From positions 186,001-250,000 of the forward strand of contig JAFLCG010000004.1 of assembly GCA_017303635.1 (NCBI GenBank): DNA of 64,000 nucleotides, read 5' to 3'. This stretch comes from Anaerolineae bacterium. Its GTDB lineage: Bacteria > Chloroflexota > Anaerolineae > Aggregatilineales > Phototrophicaceae. The position numbers and the translations under genes were made by a program. Every line of letters begins with the position of its first letter. The first letter of the stretch is position 1. Below the pieces are notes generated by a model that did not search any database, was not told the origin of the DNA, and was given only the letters and a program-made list of their open reading frames with translations. Below are positions 16,722 through 24,486 of this stretch, piece after piece.

Positions 16722-18690
16722 CAGATGCCGCCAATGTCTCTGCCGTGACCATACGGCCTGCCGGGATGACAAAATTTTCGGCAACGGTGCTGCCCGCCAA
16801 TATCTTGACCATTGAATCGACCAAGGTAATCGCCACTTCGGTCCGGGCAGATTCCAGCGATCCCCGGAAGTAATACCCCTGCCGGATGTAGTCCCGCGCC
16901 CGCGCTTCGGCATCAATACTGGAAATCAAGACGCTGGACGGATCTATGCCGGCGGCTTCCATGGCTTCGACCGCACCAAAGGCCCCGGCATCGTTGATGC
17001 TGAGGATGACATCGAACTCAACGCCATCGGCCAGCAGCGCCTCGATAGAAGCACGACCAAATTCGCGGGTTGCGCCTTTGTAGCGCCCGACAAGGGTGGC
17101 ATCCGGCGCCACTTCCAGCAGGCCCGCTTCCAACCCATTGGCACGCTCGATGATGTCCTGACGATCCGGGAAGTCGAGAATGATAACCCGCGCCTGTCCA
17201 TCCATTTCGTCACGGATGATCTGCCCGGCAAAGCGACCCGGTTCCAGCCCGAGGCCGTAATCGGTACCACCGACCAGAACCCCACCATAAGACGGCATGT
17301 TGGAGCCGAAGATAACCAACGGCAACTGAGCCGTCTCAATCGAGCGGAGACCTTCCGCGAGCAGGTTGTTATCGAGCGGGCAGAGGATGATGGCCGCGGC
17401 ACCATCGGCGCGAGCCGTATCCAGTTGGGTCAACTGGGTGTAGGCATCCCCGGAGGGATCGTAGATGCGCAGATTGAGGCCGTAGCCCACCGCCAGATCG
17501 TTGACTTCCCGCGCCAGCGCCGCGTGATATTCCGAGGTGCGGGTGCAGGAGAGATAGGCAATAAAGCCAGTGCCCAAGCGCCGCTGGGCCGCGCTGATTT
17601 CGGCGGCATTGGGTTTGGAGTCGGTCCAGTCCGCGGACTGCCCCATCATCACCGTGGCAACCGGCAGGACTGCCGGCGCCTGTAACTGCGGCAAAAAGAG
17701 CAAGCCCAGGATGAACAAGAGCAAAATTGCCGCACCACCAATCAACCAGGGGAGTGGCAGAGTCCGGGGGGCTTTGGCTTCCTCAGCCGCAACGCGCATG
17801 CGCTGGCTGGTGCGAGTCGGCTTGATGGCCGAGATATGGTCAGAGGTCGAACGCCCCAACGCCAGGTTGAGCGCCCGCGCCATTTCGTCGGCACTCTCAA
17901 AACGGTCTTCTTTTTTCTTATTCAGCGCCGTGAGGATGACATCTTCGACTTCTGGCGGAATGCCCGGATTGTACTCACTGGGGGGTACGGGCGGCTTTTC
18001 CAGATGTTGATAGATGACGGACACCAGATCGCTATTGGTGGTTTCAAACGGCAGGCGATGGGCCATCATGTTATAGAGGATGACGCCCAGGCTGTAGATG
18101 TCGCTGCGGGCATCGAGCGGGTCACCGCGCAACTGCTCCGGGGACATATAGGCCGGGGTGCCAACGATGGTGCCGCTCTGGGTCAGTTCGCCACTGCTCT
18201 CGGTGATCTTCGCCAACCCAAAATCAGTCAGGTAGGCGTCGCCCGAGTCATCGAGCATGATGTTGCTGGGTTTGAGGTCGCGGTGGATGATGCCCTTGCT
18301 ATGGGCATAGGTCAGGCCGCGGGCGACCTGGGCAAAAATCTCTGCCGAGCGTTCCAGCGACAGCTTATCCTGGCGCATGGATTCGCCGAGGGAACCGCCA
18401 CGCAACCAGCGCATGGCCAGGAAAGCATAGTCATCCTGCAAGCCATAGCCATAAATGGGCAGGATGTGGATGTGTTCCAGGCGAGCCACCAACTCCGCTT
18501 CACGGGCGAAGCGTCGACGGAAGTCTTCCTGGGTAGCCTGACCCGCATCCAGTTGAATGACCTTGAGGGCGACATGGCGGTTGACCGAGGGCTGGAACGC
18601 CTTGTAGACGGTCGCCATCGCGCCCTGGCCGATGCGTTCTTCGACCAGAAATTCACCCAGTTGCTTTCCCGTCAGATTGTCGCCGGGCAT
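16693..18690 (-). CDS. Ser/Thr protein kinase fused to extracellular sugar-binding-protein domain
   Basis: The 665-residue protein has an N-terminal Hanks-type kinase (residues about 12-275) with GQGAMATVYK, the ATP-binding Lys43, the catalytic loop HRDLKPSN (136-143), DFG (156-158) and the activation-segment end GTPAYMSPE. All catalytic residues are intact. A basic juxtamembrane stretch leads to one transmembrane helix (about 314-333). The external part (about 365-650) resembles periplasmic sugar-binding proteins of the ribose/galactose type (Peripla_BP_4): VGYGLNLRIYDPSGD, GAAAIILCPLDNN, VILSINDAGAFGAVEAME. It is likely a one-component receptor that senses a sugar outside and phosphorylates targets inside. 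Most bacterial kinases of this type carry PASTA, TPR or WD40 sensors instead. The 3' end overlaps the DtxR gene. Confidence 0.88.
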   Translation of the reverse strand: MPGDNLTGKQLGEFLVEERIGQGAMATVYKAFQPSVNRHVALKVIQLDAGQATQEDFRRRFAREAELVARLEHIHILPIYGYGLQDDYAFLAMRWLRGGSLGESMRQDKLSLERSAEIFAQVARGLTYAHSKGIIHRDLKPSNIMLDDSGDAYLTDFGLAKITESSGELTQSGTIVGTPAYMSPEQLRGDPLDARSDIYSLGVILYNMMAHRLPFETTNSDLVSVIYQHLEKPPVPPSEYNPGIPPEVEDVILTALNKKKEDRFESADEMARALNLALGRSTSDHISAIKPTRTSQRMRVAAEEAKAPRTLPLPWLIGGAAILLLFILGLLFLPQLQAPAVLPVATVMMGQSADWTDSKPNAAEISAAQRRLGTGFIAYLSCTRTSEYHAALAREVNDLAVGYGLNLRIYDPSGDAYTQLTQLDTARADGAAAIILCPLDNNLLAEGLRSIETAQLPLVIFGSNMPSYGGVLVGGTDYGLGLEPGRFAGQIIRDEMDGQARVIILDFPDRQDIIERANGLEAGLLEVAPDATLVGRYKGATREFGRASIEALLADGVEFDVILSINDAGAFGAVEAMEAAGIDPSSVLISSIDAEARARDYIRQGYYFRGSLESARTEVAITLVDSMVKILAGSTVAENFVIPAGRMVTAETLAASATPTPASPG

Positions 18691-18719
18691 GTAAGCAGAG
18701 CCTTTGCTGCTGAGGAAAT

Positions 18720-18757
18720 ATTACGTTCTTTACTACGATTGAACCCAAGAACGTAAT
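18720..18757. promoter_or_regulatory. Inverted repeat between divergent kinase and M23 genes
   Basis: ATTACGTTCTT and its exact complement AAGAACGTAAT are separated by 16 bp. They lie 30 bp upstream of the kinase start and about 100 bp upstream of the M23-like gene. The 11-bp arms on nearly successive helical turns suit an operator for a dimeric regulator of one or both genes. Confidence 0.4.
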
Positions 18758-18861
18758 GAATGTCACAATTATAGGTCAGGAGCAGGCACCTCGCTACCTA
18801 CGATTTCGCGGTACAATAACTTTCAGCCTTACAAAACACCCTTTTTTCAGGAGAAGATTTG

Positions 18862-20178
18862 ATGGCCGGGACCACTGCGCGAAAAACCTTTGTCGTCGGG
18901 GCGGTGCCGGTGCGAGTCCGGCCTACGCCATCGCTGGAATTCCCAGAGCGCCGCTGGTTACAACCGGGTGAGCGCATTGAGTGCGAGACTGGCTCGCGCA
19001 CCGAAGCCGCGGGTCATGTTTGGTGGCAGCACGCCGACGGCTGGAGCGTGGAGCGCACCCTGGATGGCAAAACCACTTACATGACGGAAGTGGTGGTACC
19101 CGCGCAACCCGTCGTCCCGCAGGCCGCACCTCCTCAGCCCGCCGCCCCACCGGCTCCAGCGCAACCGATTGCCCCGGTTGGGGTGGTACCGCCCGCACCG
19201 GCTCCGGTCGTGCCACCGCCTCCCGCCCCGGCTGCGCCAGCTGCACCGCCCGTACCCGCTCCTGGCCCGATGCCTGCCGCGCCGGTGACCACACGCACCT
19301 TTGTGGTGGGTGGAATCCCGGTGCGTGTACGAAGCATCCCCAGCGCCAGCGGCACGCTGATTCGGGAACTGGCACCGGGAACCGTGATCACGGTCGAAGG
19401 GGACTCGCGGACGCAGGCGGACGGATTCATCTGGTGGAAACACGCTGAAGGCTGGAGCGTGGAACGGCGGGTGGACAATACCGGCATCTTCCTGCTCGAC
19501 CCGAACGCAGGGCCTCCGGCTCCCGCACCTGCCCCGGCTCCGGTTGCAAAAGGCGCGCCTGACCTCAACACGCTGCCGCTGCGCGGTGAACTCTTCCAGC
19601 GCTGGCCGGTCGACCTCGAACTCACTGACTGGTGGCAGTACTTCGGCAATAACGCCTTCGCCTTTTCGATCTGGATGCAGGGCAAACGCTGGTATCAATA
19701 CGCGCAGGCGCTCCACGGCGGCGTGGACTTCGGCAATTCCAAGCGCACGGGCATCCTGATTTATGCCGGGGTGAACGGGGTATTTGAGTATCACGACAAG
19801 AACTTCACCCTGCCGAACGGCCTATGGGTCAAGGTGGGGGATTACACGATCATTTACGGACACTGCGCTAACCCGCGCCAATTCCGCAAAGGGGACATCA
19901 TTACACCGGACACAGTGATGGGCGAGGTGCAGGTTCCCGGTCAGGAACACCTGCATCTGGAGATCCGGTACAAGGACACCTGGATTCTCAATCCGCTGGT
20001 ATTCTTCCCGCAGGCGATGCAGGATGCGATCCTGACGAAGTTCCCACCCACCGCCCGTAACGGCAAGTGGCTGAAGTACTTCTATGAAGATCCGTCGTGG
20101 AAGAAGTGGACGACGCCGTATGACCAGCCGGTGCTCCAACGCGGCGGGCCGGTGATCGGGCCGCACGGGCCACGGTGA
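18862..20178 (+). CDS. M23 (LytM-like) protein with two SH3 domains
   Basis: The 438-residue protein starts at an ATG with CAGGAGAAG upstream. Two related SH3-like modules (about residues 8-80 and 147-215) share TFVVG-IPVRVR and GWSVERR/T motifs. They are separated by a 60-residue Pro/Ala linker. A second Pro/Ala linker leads to an M23 domain that keeps the zinc ligands: LHGGVDFG (HxxxD, near residue 284), YGHC (near 331) and HLHLE (near 362). M23 enzymes cut peptidoglycan cross-bridges. No signal peptide or N-terminal helix is visible, which is odd for a cell-wall enzyme. Export by another route, or an intracellular role, is possible. Confidence 0.75.
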   Translation: MAGTTARKTFVVGAVPVRVRPTPSLEFPERRWLQPGERIECETGSRTEAAGHVWWQHADGWSVERTLDGKTTYMTEVVVPAQPVVPQAAPPQPAAPPAPAQPIAPVGVVPPAPAPVVPPPPAPAAPAAPPVPAPGPMPAAPVTTRTFVVGGIPVRVRSIPSASGTLIRELAPGTVITVEGDSRTQADGFIWWKHAEGWSVERRVDNTGIFLLDPNAGPPAPAPAPAPVAKGAPDLNTLPLRGELFQRWPVDLELTDWWQYFGNNAFAFSIWMQGKRWYQYAQALHGGVDFGNSKRTGILIYAGVNGVFEYHDKNFTLPNGLWVKVGDYTIIYGHCANPRQFRKGDIITPDTVMGEVQVPGQEHLHLEIRYKDTWILNPLVFFPQAMQDAILTKFPPTARNGKWLKYFYEDPSWKKWTTPYDQPVLQRGGPVIGPHGPR

Positions 20179-20234
20179 AGTGGCTGGTGGTTAGTGATTA
20201 GTGGTTGGTGGTGTGGTTGAATGTTGGACGTTGC

Positions 20235-20257
20235 GGACGCCCGGTTGGGCGTCCCTG
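20235..20257. repeat. Short palindromic repeat of the GGACGCCC family
   Basis: GGACGCCC-GGTT-GGGCGTCC followed by CTGCG lies in the 177-bp spacer between the M23-like and redoxin genes. It may serve as a terminator-like barrier; no T-run follows. Confidence 0.45.
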
Positions 20258-20355
20258 CGTTAGTCGATTTTTGAGCAGTCCGCATCGCCCAGACCCAGCC
20301 CCTTGTGAGAAAATAGACATTATCGACATTCATCAACAAGTGCAGGAGCAGAGGC

Positions 20356-21384
20356 ATGGTAAGCGCCCGGCATGAACGCATCATCCGCGCCCCGGAGTGG
20401 GGAACCAGTCCCTGGCTAAATACCCCGCATGCGATCAGTTTGCACAGCCTGCGCGGGCGGGTGGTGCTGGTGGACATCTGGGAATACACCTGCGTCAACT
20501 GCCTGCGAACCCTCCCCTACCTGCGGCAGTGGCACCAGCGTTATGCCAACAAGGGACTTACGATCATCGGGGTGCACTGCCCGGAGTTTCCTTTTGGGCG
20601 GGAGCGTGGACAGATCGAACAGGCCATCCGTGAGCAGGAGATCACCTGGCCGGTGCTGATGGATAATGACTTCACAACCTGGGAGGCTTACGCCAACCGC
20701 TACTGGCCCGCCAAATACCTGATTGATGGTGATGGTTACATCCGGCATCAAAGCCATGGGGAAGGCGGGTATGCTGCGTTTGAGCAGGCCATCCAGACAC
20801 TGCTGCGGGAGATCGATGCAGATGTGACGCTGCCGCCTGTCATGCAACCGCTGCGGGCAGAAGATCAACCCGGTGCGGTCTGCTACCGCCCTACGCCGGA
20901 ACTGCACGCCGGATTGGATCGGGGCGCGTTGGGCAATCCACAGGGGTACGCCGGTGGCATGACCATGCTCTACACGCTGCCACCGCCCCAGGAACAGCAG
21001 GCCGGAGCCATCTACGCCGAGGGCGCATGGCAAGCTGGAATGCAGTGGCTCCAGTTTGTGGGTTCGACGACGGGTCTGCTGCAAGTGCCGTATGAAGCCG
21101 TTGACGTGAACGCCGTCCTGACCCCGCATGTGGATGCGGTCGAGCGCCTCATCCACCCGGAGCCAGTGGCGGTGGAAATCTGGCAGGATGGCGCACCGCT
21201 GACCGATGCCAACCGGGGTGAGGATGTGACCGTGGACGGTCGGCTGCTGCTGGATCGCCCACGGATGTACCACCTGGTCCGCAACCCCGGTTTTGAGGCG
21301 CACACTCTGACGCTGCGGATCAGCACCAAAGGGGCAGCCGCGTTCAGCTTTTCCTTCACGGGCTGCGTCAAGCCGGGTGGCTGA
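20356..21384 (+). CDS. DipZ/TlpA-type thioredoxin-like protein
   Basis: The 342-residue protein begins with a thioredoxin-like domain (residues about 15-160) with the redox motif CVNC (Cys46 and Cys49) in VLVDIWEYTCVNCLRTLPYL. The GLTIIGVHCPEFPF strand and the cis-Pro region (YWPAKYLIDGDG) also fit. This matches the C-terminal redoxin of DipZ-type proteins. The remaining 170 residues (VCYRPTPELHAGLDRG, EGAWQAGMQWLQF, GFEAHTLTLRIS) form the beta-sandwich that follows this redoxin in DipZ. No CcdA-like membrane part and no signal peptide are present, so it is probably cytoplasmic. The role is inferred as thiol-disulphide exchange. Confidence 0.75.
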   Translation: MVSARHERIIRAPEWGTSPWLNTPHAISLHSLRGRVVLVDIWEYTCVNCLRTLPYLRQWHQRYANKGLTIIGVHCPEFPFGRERGQIEQAIREQEITWPVLMDNDFTTWEAYANRYWPAKYLIDGDGYIRHQSHGEGGYAAFEQAIQTLLREIDADVTLPPVMQPLRAEDQPGAVCYRPTPELHAGLDRGALGNPQGYAGGMTMLYTLPPPQEQQAGAIYAEGAWQAGMQWLQFVGSTTGLLQVPYEAVDVNAVLTPHVDAVERLIHPEPVAVEIWQDGAPLTDANRGEDVTVDGRLLLDRPRMYHLVRNPGFEAHTLTLRISTKGAAAFSFSFTGCVKPGG

Positions 21385-21402
21385 TGACGAATATGCAGCG
21401 CT

Positions 21403-22029
21403 TTATATCATGCTCTTTTTGCAGACGACCTTCCAAAACCAGGTTGCTGGCCTTCCATGACCAGCTTCATTGTTTTTCGTTACCTCAATTAATCCCACGC
21501 CGCCAAACTCGTCTGTGATCGAGTCTTGATCGTAAAAGTAGAGGTTTACTCCGTCCTTTGTTCGGTACCGATCTGTACTTAATTCCTCACCAACCCCATA
21601 GGTGCTGGCGTCCTTGGTTATGGCTGTAAAGACCATCACGCCTCCATGCTGGAGCTGCCGATAACAGTCGAGCAGGAACTTCTTTCTTTGAGATGAATCG
21701 AGTAAGTGGATCAAGGCGTGACAGTAAATCCCATCGTAAATCTCCTGGTCAAAGGGCATGTCATCAACCGATCCGTGAAAAACCCGGATTTCAGGGCCTA
21801 ATAGTTCATGGGCCAGTTTTATACCTGTACTGGAAATTTCAATTCCGGTGACTTCGAAGCCCTTTGTATAGAACGGTCTCGCATTCCTTCCGTAACCAAA
21901 TCCGGGAATCAATATCTTTCTGAAGCCTGATCGCTTAAAAACCTCAGATACCTCGATGGCTGAAGGAGTTGGTTCTTCCCCCCACATCCGTTGCTTTTCT
22001 TGAAATGCGGCTTCCCAAAATTCACTCAT
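21403..22029 (-). CDS. Class I SAM-dependent methyltransferase, atypical base composition
   Basis: The 208-residue protein has the Rossmann methyltransferase signature: KILIPGFGYGRNARPFYTKG (motif I), VTGIEISSTGI (motif II, acidic end), VDDMPFDQEIYDGIYCHALIHLL (motif IV region) and LQHGGVMVFTAI. It resembles TehB/thiopurine-type small methyltransferases in length and layout. The substrate is unknown. By eye the gene is clearly richer in A+T than its neighbours on both sides, and it stands alone between the redoxin gene and the threonine operon. That suggests recent acquisition by transfer. Confidence 0.75.
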   Translation of the reverse strand: MSEFWEAAFQEKQRMWGEEPTPSAIEVSEVFKRSGFRKILIPGFGYGRNARPFYTKGFEVTGIEISSTGIKLAHELLGPEIRVFHGSVDDMPFDQEIYDGIYCHALIHLLDSSQRKKFLLDCYRQLQHGGVMVFTAITKDASTYGVGEELSTDRYRTKDGVNLYFYDQDSITDEFGGVGLIEVTKNNEAGHGRPATWFWKVVCKKSMI

Positions 22030-22068
22030 GCTTCAGCCAATTCTGGTTAGATATTGCATGGAAATCCC

Positions 22069-23109
22069 TTACCGATAAAGATGAGTAATGGTCGGGATTA
22101 GATACTCATTGAAGGCGCGGTCAGCATCATATTCCGGCGACCAACCCCATTCCTGCCGGGCGGCGGCATCATCGACATCCAGCGGCCAGCTTTCGACGAT
22201 GGCCTGCCGGGCGAGGTCTGGCTCGAAGGTGATCTGCGCGGATGGGAAGCTGGCCTGCACCCGGTCGGCAATCTGGCGGGCGGAGAGGCTGAAGCTGGTC
22301 ACGTTATAGACGTAGTGCTTGAGCTGTGATTGCGGTGCATCGACCAGCATGAGCAACGATTTGATGGCATCCGGCATGACCATGAAGGGAATTTGTGAGT
22401 CTTCGCTGACGAAGCTGGCATAGGGTTTGCCCTGTACGGCGGCGTGCAGCATTTCCGGGGCGAAGTCGCTGGTGCCGCCGGTGGGCATGGTCTGGGCGCT
22501 GATGAGGCCGGGGAAACGCAGGCAGCGGAAGTCTACCCCCAGGGTGCGGGTGGCGGAGAGCTGCTGATAATACTGGGCATAGTAACGGCCCAGATGCTCA
22601 CAGTAGAGCTTATTGCAGCCGTACATGGTGATCGGGTAGAGGTACTGTTCTTCCTTGACGGCCCCGGCGCTCTGCTTCGTCTCGGCATCGGGCATCCCAT
22701 AAACGGCAATCGAACTGGGGAAGATGAACTTGACCGGGCTGCCGCGGGACTTGCCCTGCTCAATCGCCAGTTTGAGCAGGTTGATGGTGCCCTGCACGTT
22801 GACGCGGTGAGCCGTCTCCGGGTTGAATTCCGAGTGGGTGGAGAGCAAGGCGGCCAGATGGACGATGGTTTCGATTTCGTACTCGTTGAGCAGCAGGTTG
22901 ATGAGTTCGTTATCGAGAATATCCCCGACGATGACCCGGTTGACTTTGCCACGCATGGACTCGTCCAGACCGCGCAGGTCGAGGACGACCACATCGGAGG
23001 TATCGTTGGCGGCAGCCAGGTGTTGGATCAGGCCGTGACCGACTTCGCCATTGGCCCCAGTGATGAGCGTGATTTTTTCGCGCAGCGGCGCACGTCGTCG
23101 AATGAACAT
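22069..23109 (-). CDS. tdh: SDR-type L-threonine 3-dehydrogenase
   Basis: The 346-residue protein is an extended short-chain dehydrogenase with the NAD-binding motif TGANGEVGHG near residue 18 and the catalytic YxxxK in YGCNKLYCEH. The overall pattern is that of UDP-glucose 4-epimerase-like proteins. Specific assignment comes from context: it begins 2 bp after kbl, whose product uses 2-amino-3-ketobutyrate, the product of threonine dehydrogenase. SDR-type threonine dehydrogenases are known from vertebrates and some bacteria. They differ from the zinc-dependent Tdh of E. coli. A sugar-nucleotide epimerase would be the alternative reading without the kbl link. Confidence 0.78.
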   Translation of the reverse strand: MFIRRRAPLREKITLITGANGEVGHGLIQHLAAANDTSDVVVLDLRGLDESMRGKVNRVIVGDILDNELINLLLNEYEIETIVHLAALLSTHSEFNPETAHRVNVQGTINLLKLAIEQGKSRGSPVKFIFPSSIAVYGMPDAETKQSAGAVKEEQYLYPITMYGCNKLYCEHLGRYYAQYYQQLSATRTLGVDFRCLRFPGLISAQTMPTGGTSDFAPEMLHAAVQGKPYASFVSEDSQIPFMVMPDAIKSLLMLVDAPQSQLKHYVYNVTSFSLSARQIADRVQASFPSAQITFEPDLARQAIVESWPLDVDDAAARQEWGWSPEYDADRAFNEYLIPTITHLYR

Positions 23110-23111
23110 AA

Positions 23112-24305
23112 TCAGGCAATGACCCCCAGAGATTTACCCACACGCTGAAAAACGGTCAGCGCTTCTTCCAGATCCGCGGCGCTGTGCGCGGCGGTATTCA
23201 TGACACGAATGCGGGCTTTCCCTTTCGGGACGGTGGGGAAAGCAATCGCCATGGCAAAGACGCCATTCTCGAATAACTGACGGCTGAATTCCTTCGCCAG
23301 CGCCGCTTCGCCCAGCATCAAGGGGATGATGGGTGTGGTGCTGCCGCCGATGTCAAAACCCAGCGCCTGCATCTCCCGTTTCATCAGGTCGCTGTTCTGC
23401 CACAAGCGCTGCACCAGATCGTCGCTGCTCTCCAGCAGGTCAACCGCTTCGAGGCAGGCGGCGGCATCCGGGATGGTCATGGCGCTGCTGAACAGGAAGG
23501 GTCGCCCGCGCTGCTTGATCCAGTCGATGATGATCTGCTTACCGGCTACGATGCCACCGACCACACCGAAGGCCTTGCTCATAGTGCCGACCTCGACATC
23601 AACGCGCCCATGCAGGCCGAAATGATCGACTATGCCACGCCCACCCCGACCGAGCACGCCTTCGCCGTGCGCGTCATCGACCATGAGCAGGATGTTGTGT
23701 TCATCGGCCACTGCGACCAGTTCAGGCAGCGGGGCGATATCGCCATCCATGCTAAAGACGCCATCACTGACGATCAGGCGGCGCTGGTACTCGGTCGTCT
23801 CTGCGATTTTGCGGCGCAGATCGGCAATGTCATTGTGTTCATAGGCGACAATGGTGGCGCGGCTGAGACGGCAGCCATCAATAATGCTGGCATGGTTGAG
23901 CCGGTCGGAGAAGATGACATCGCCCGGACCAACCAGCGCGGGGATGGTGGCGAGGTTGGCAGTGAAGCCACTTTGCAGGGTGACAACCGCCTCGGCATGT
24001 TTGAAGGCTGCCAAGCGCTGTTCCAGTTGGTCGTGGAGGGTCATGGTGCCGGCGATGGTGCGGACGGCACCGGGGCCAATGCCGTACTGATCGATGGCCC
24101 GTTTGGCAGCTTCTTTCAGGCGGGGATGATTGGCGAGGCCGAGGTAATTATTGGCGCAAAAGTTCAGCATCGAGCGCCCATTGATGATGACGCGCCCCTC
24201 CATGGGGCCTTCCAAGGTGCGGATGTGATTGTAGAGGCTGTTCGCCTTGAGTTCTTCGACCTGCTCCGCCAGATACGCGATGCGATCTGGTGATTGATCT
24301 GCCAT
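23112..24305 (-). CDS. kbl: Glycine C-acetyltransferase (2-amino-3-ketobutyrate CoA ligase)
   Basis: The 397-residue protein is a class II PLP enzyme of the alpha-oxoamine synthase family. Visible motifs are NFCANNYLGLANHP near the N-terminus, SGFTANLATIPALVG, DDAHGEGVLGRGGRG (PLP-binding Asp and His) and the PLP lysine in GTMSKAFGVVGG. Its length is that of Kbl (398 in E. coli). It cleaves 2-amino-3-ketobutyrate with CoA to glycine and acetyl-CoA. With the following dehydrogenase gene it forms the two-step route from threonine to glycine. It is the first gene of the leftward pair. Confidence 0.93.
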   Translation of the reverse strand: MADQSPDRIAYLAEQVEELKANSLYNHIRTLEGPMEGRVIINGRSMLNFCANNYLGLANHPRLKEAAKRAIDQYGIGPGAVRTIAGTMTLHDQLEQRLAAFKHAEAVVTLQSGFTANLATIPALVGPGDVIFSDRLNHASIIDGCRLSRATIVAYEHNDIADLRRKIAETTEYQRRLIVSDGVFSMDGDIAPLPELVAVADEHNILLMVDDAHGEGVLGRGGRGIVDHFGLHGRVDVEVGTMSKAFGVVGGIVAGKQIIIDWIKQRGRPFLFSSAMTIPDAAACLEAVDLLESSDDLVQRLWQNSDLMKREMQALGFDIGGSTTPIIPLMLGEAALAKEFSRQLFENGVFAMAIAFPTVPKGKARIRVMNTAAHSAADLEEALTVFQRVGKSLGVIA

Positions 24306-24414
24306 ATCCGCCCTCCTCGATGTGTGACGCTATCGTGCTCGGTTATAACGTTCGGCAGCAGAAGTGACAACCAGAATAGTACAAATGACACGATTCCAGA
24401 TGCATTCTGAATAC

Positions 24415-24442
24415 AAAACAAAAACCACCCGGTGATGGGTGG
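24415..24442 (-). terminator. Rho-independent terminator of the TPR gene
   Basis: Read on the minus strand, CCACCC-ATCACC-GGGTGG is followed by TTTTTGTTTTG. It lies 45 bp after the stop codon of the TPR gene and marks the likely 3' end of the leftward polysaccharide operon. Confidence 0.75.
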
Positions 24443-24486
24443 CTCATAGTAGCTAAGGGATGAGCTCTCACAGCGCAGCAGAGACG

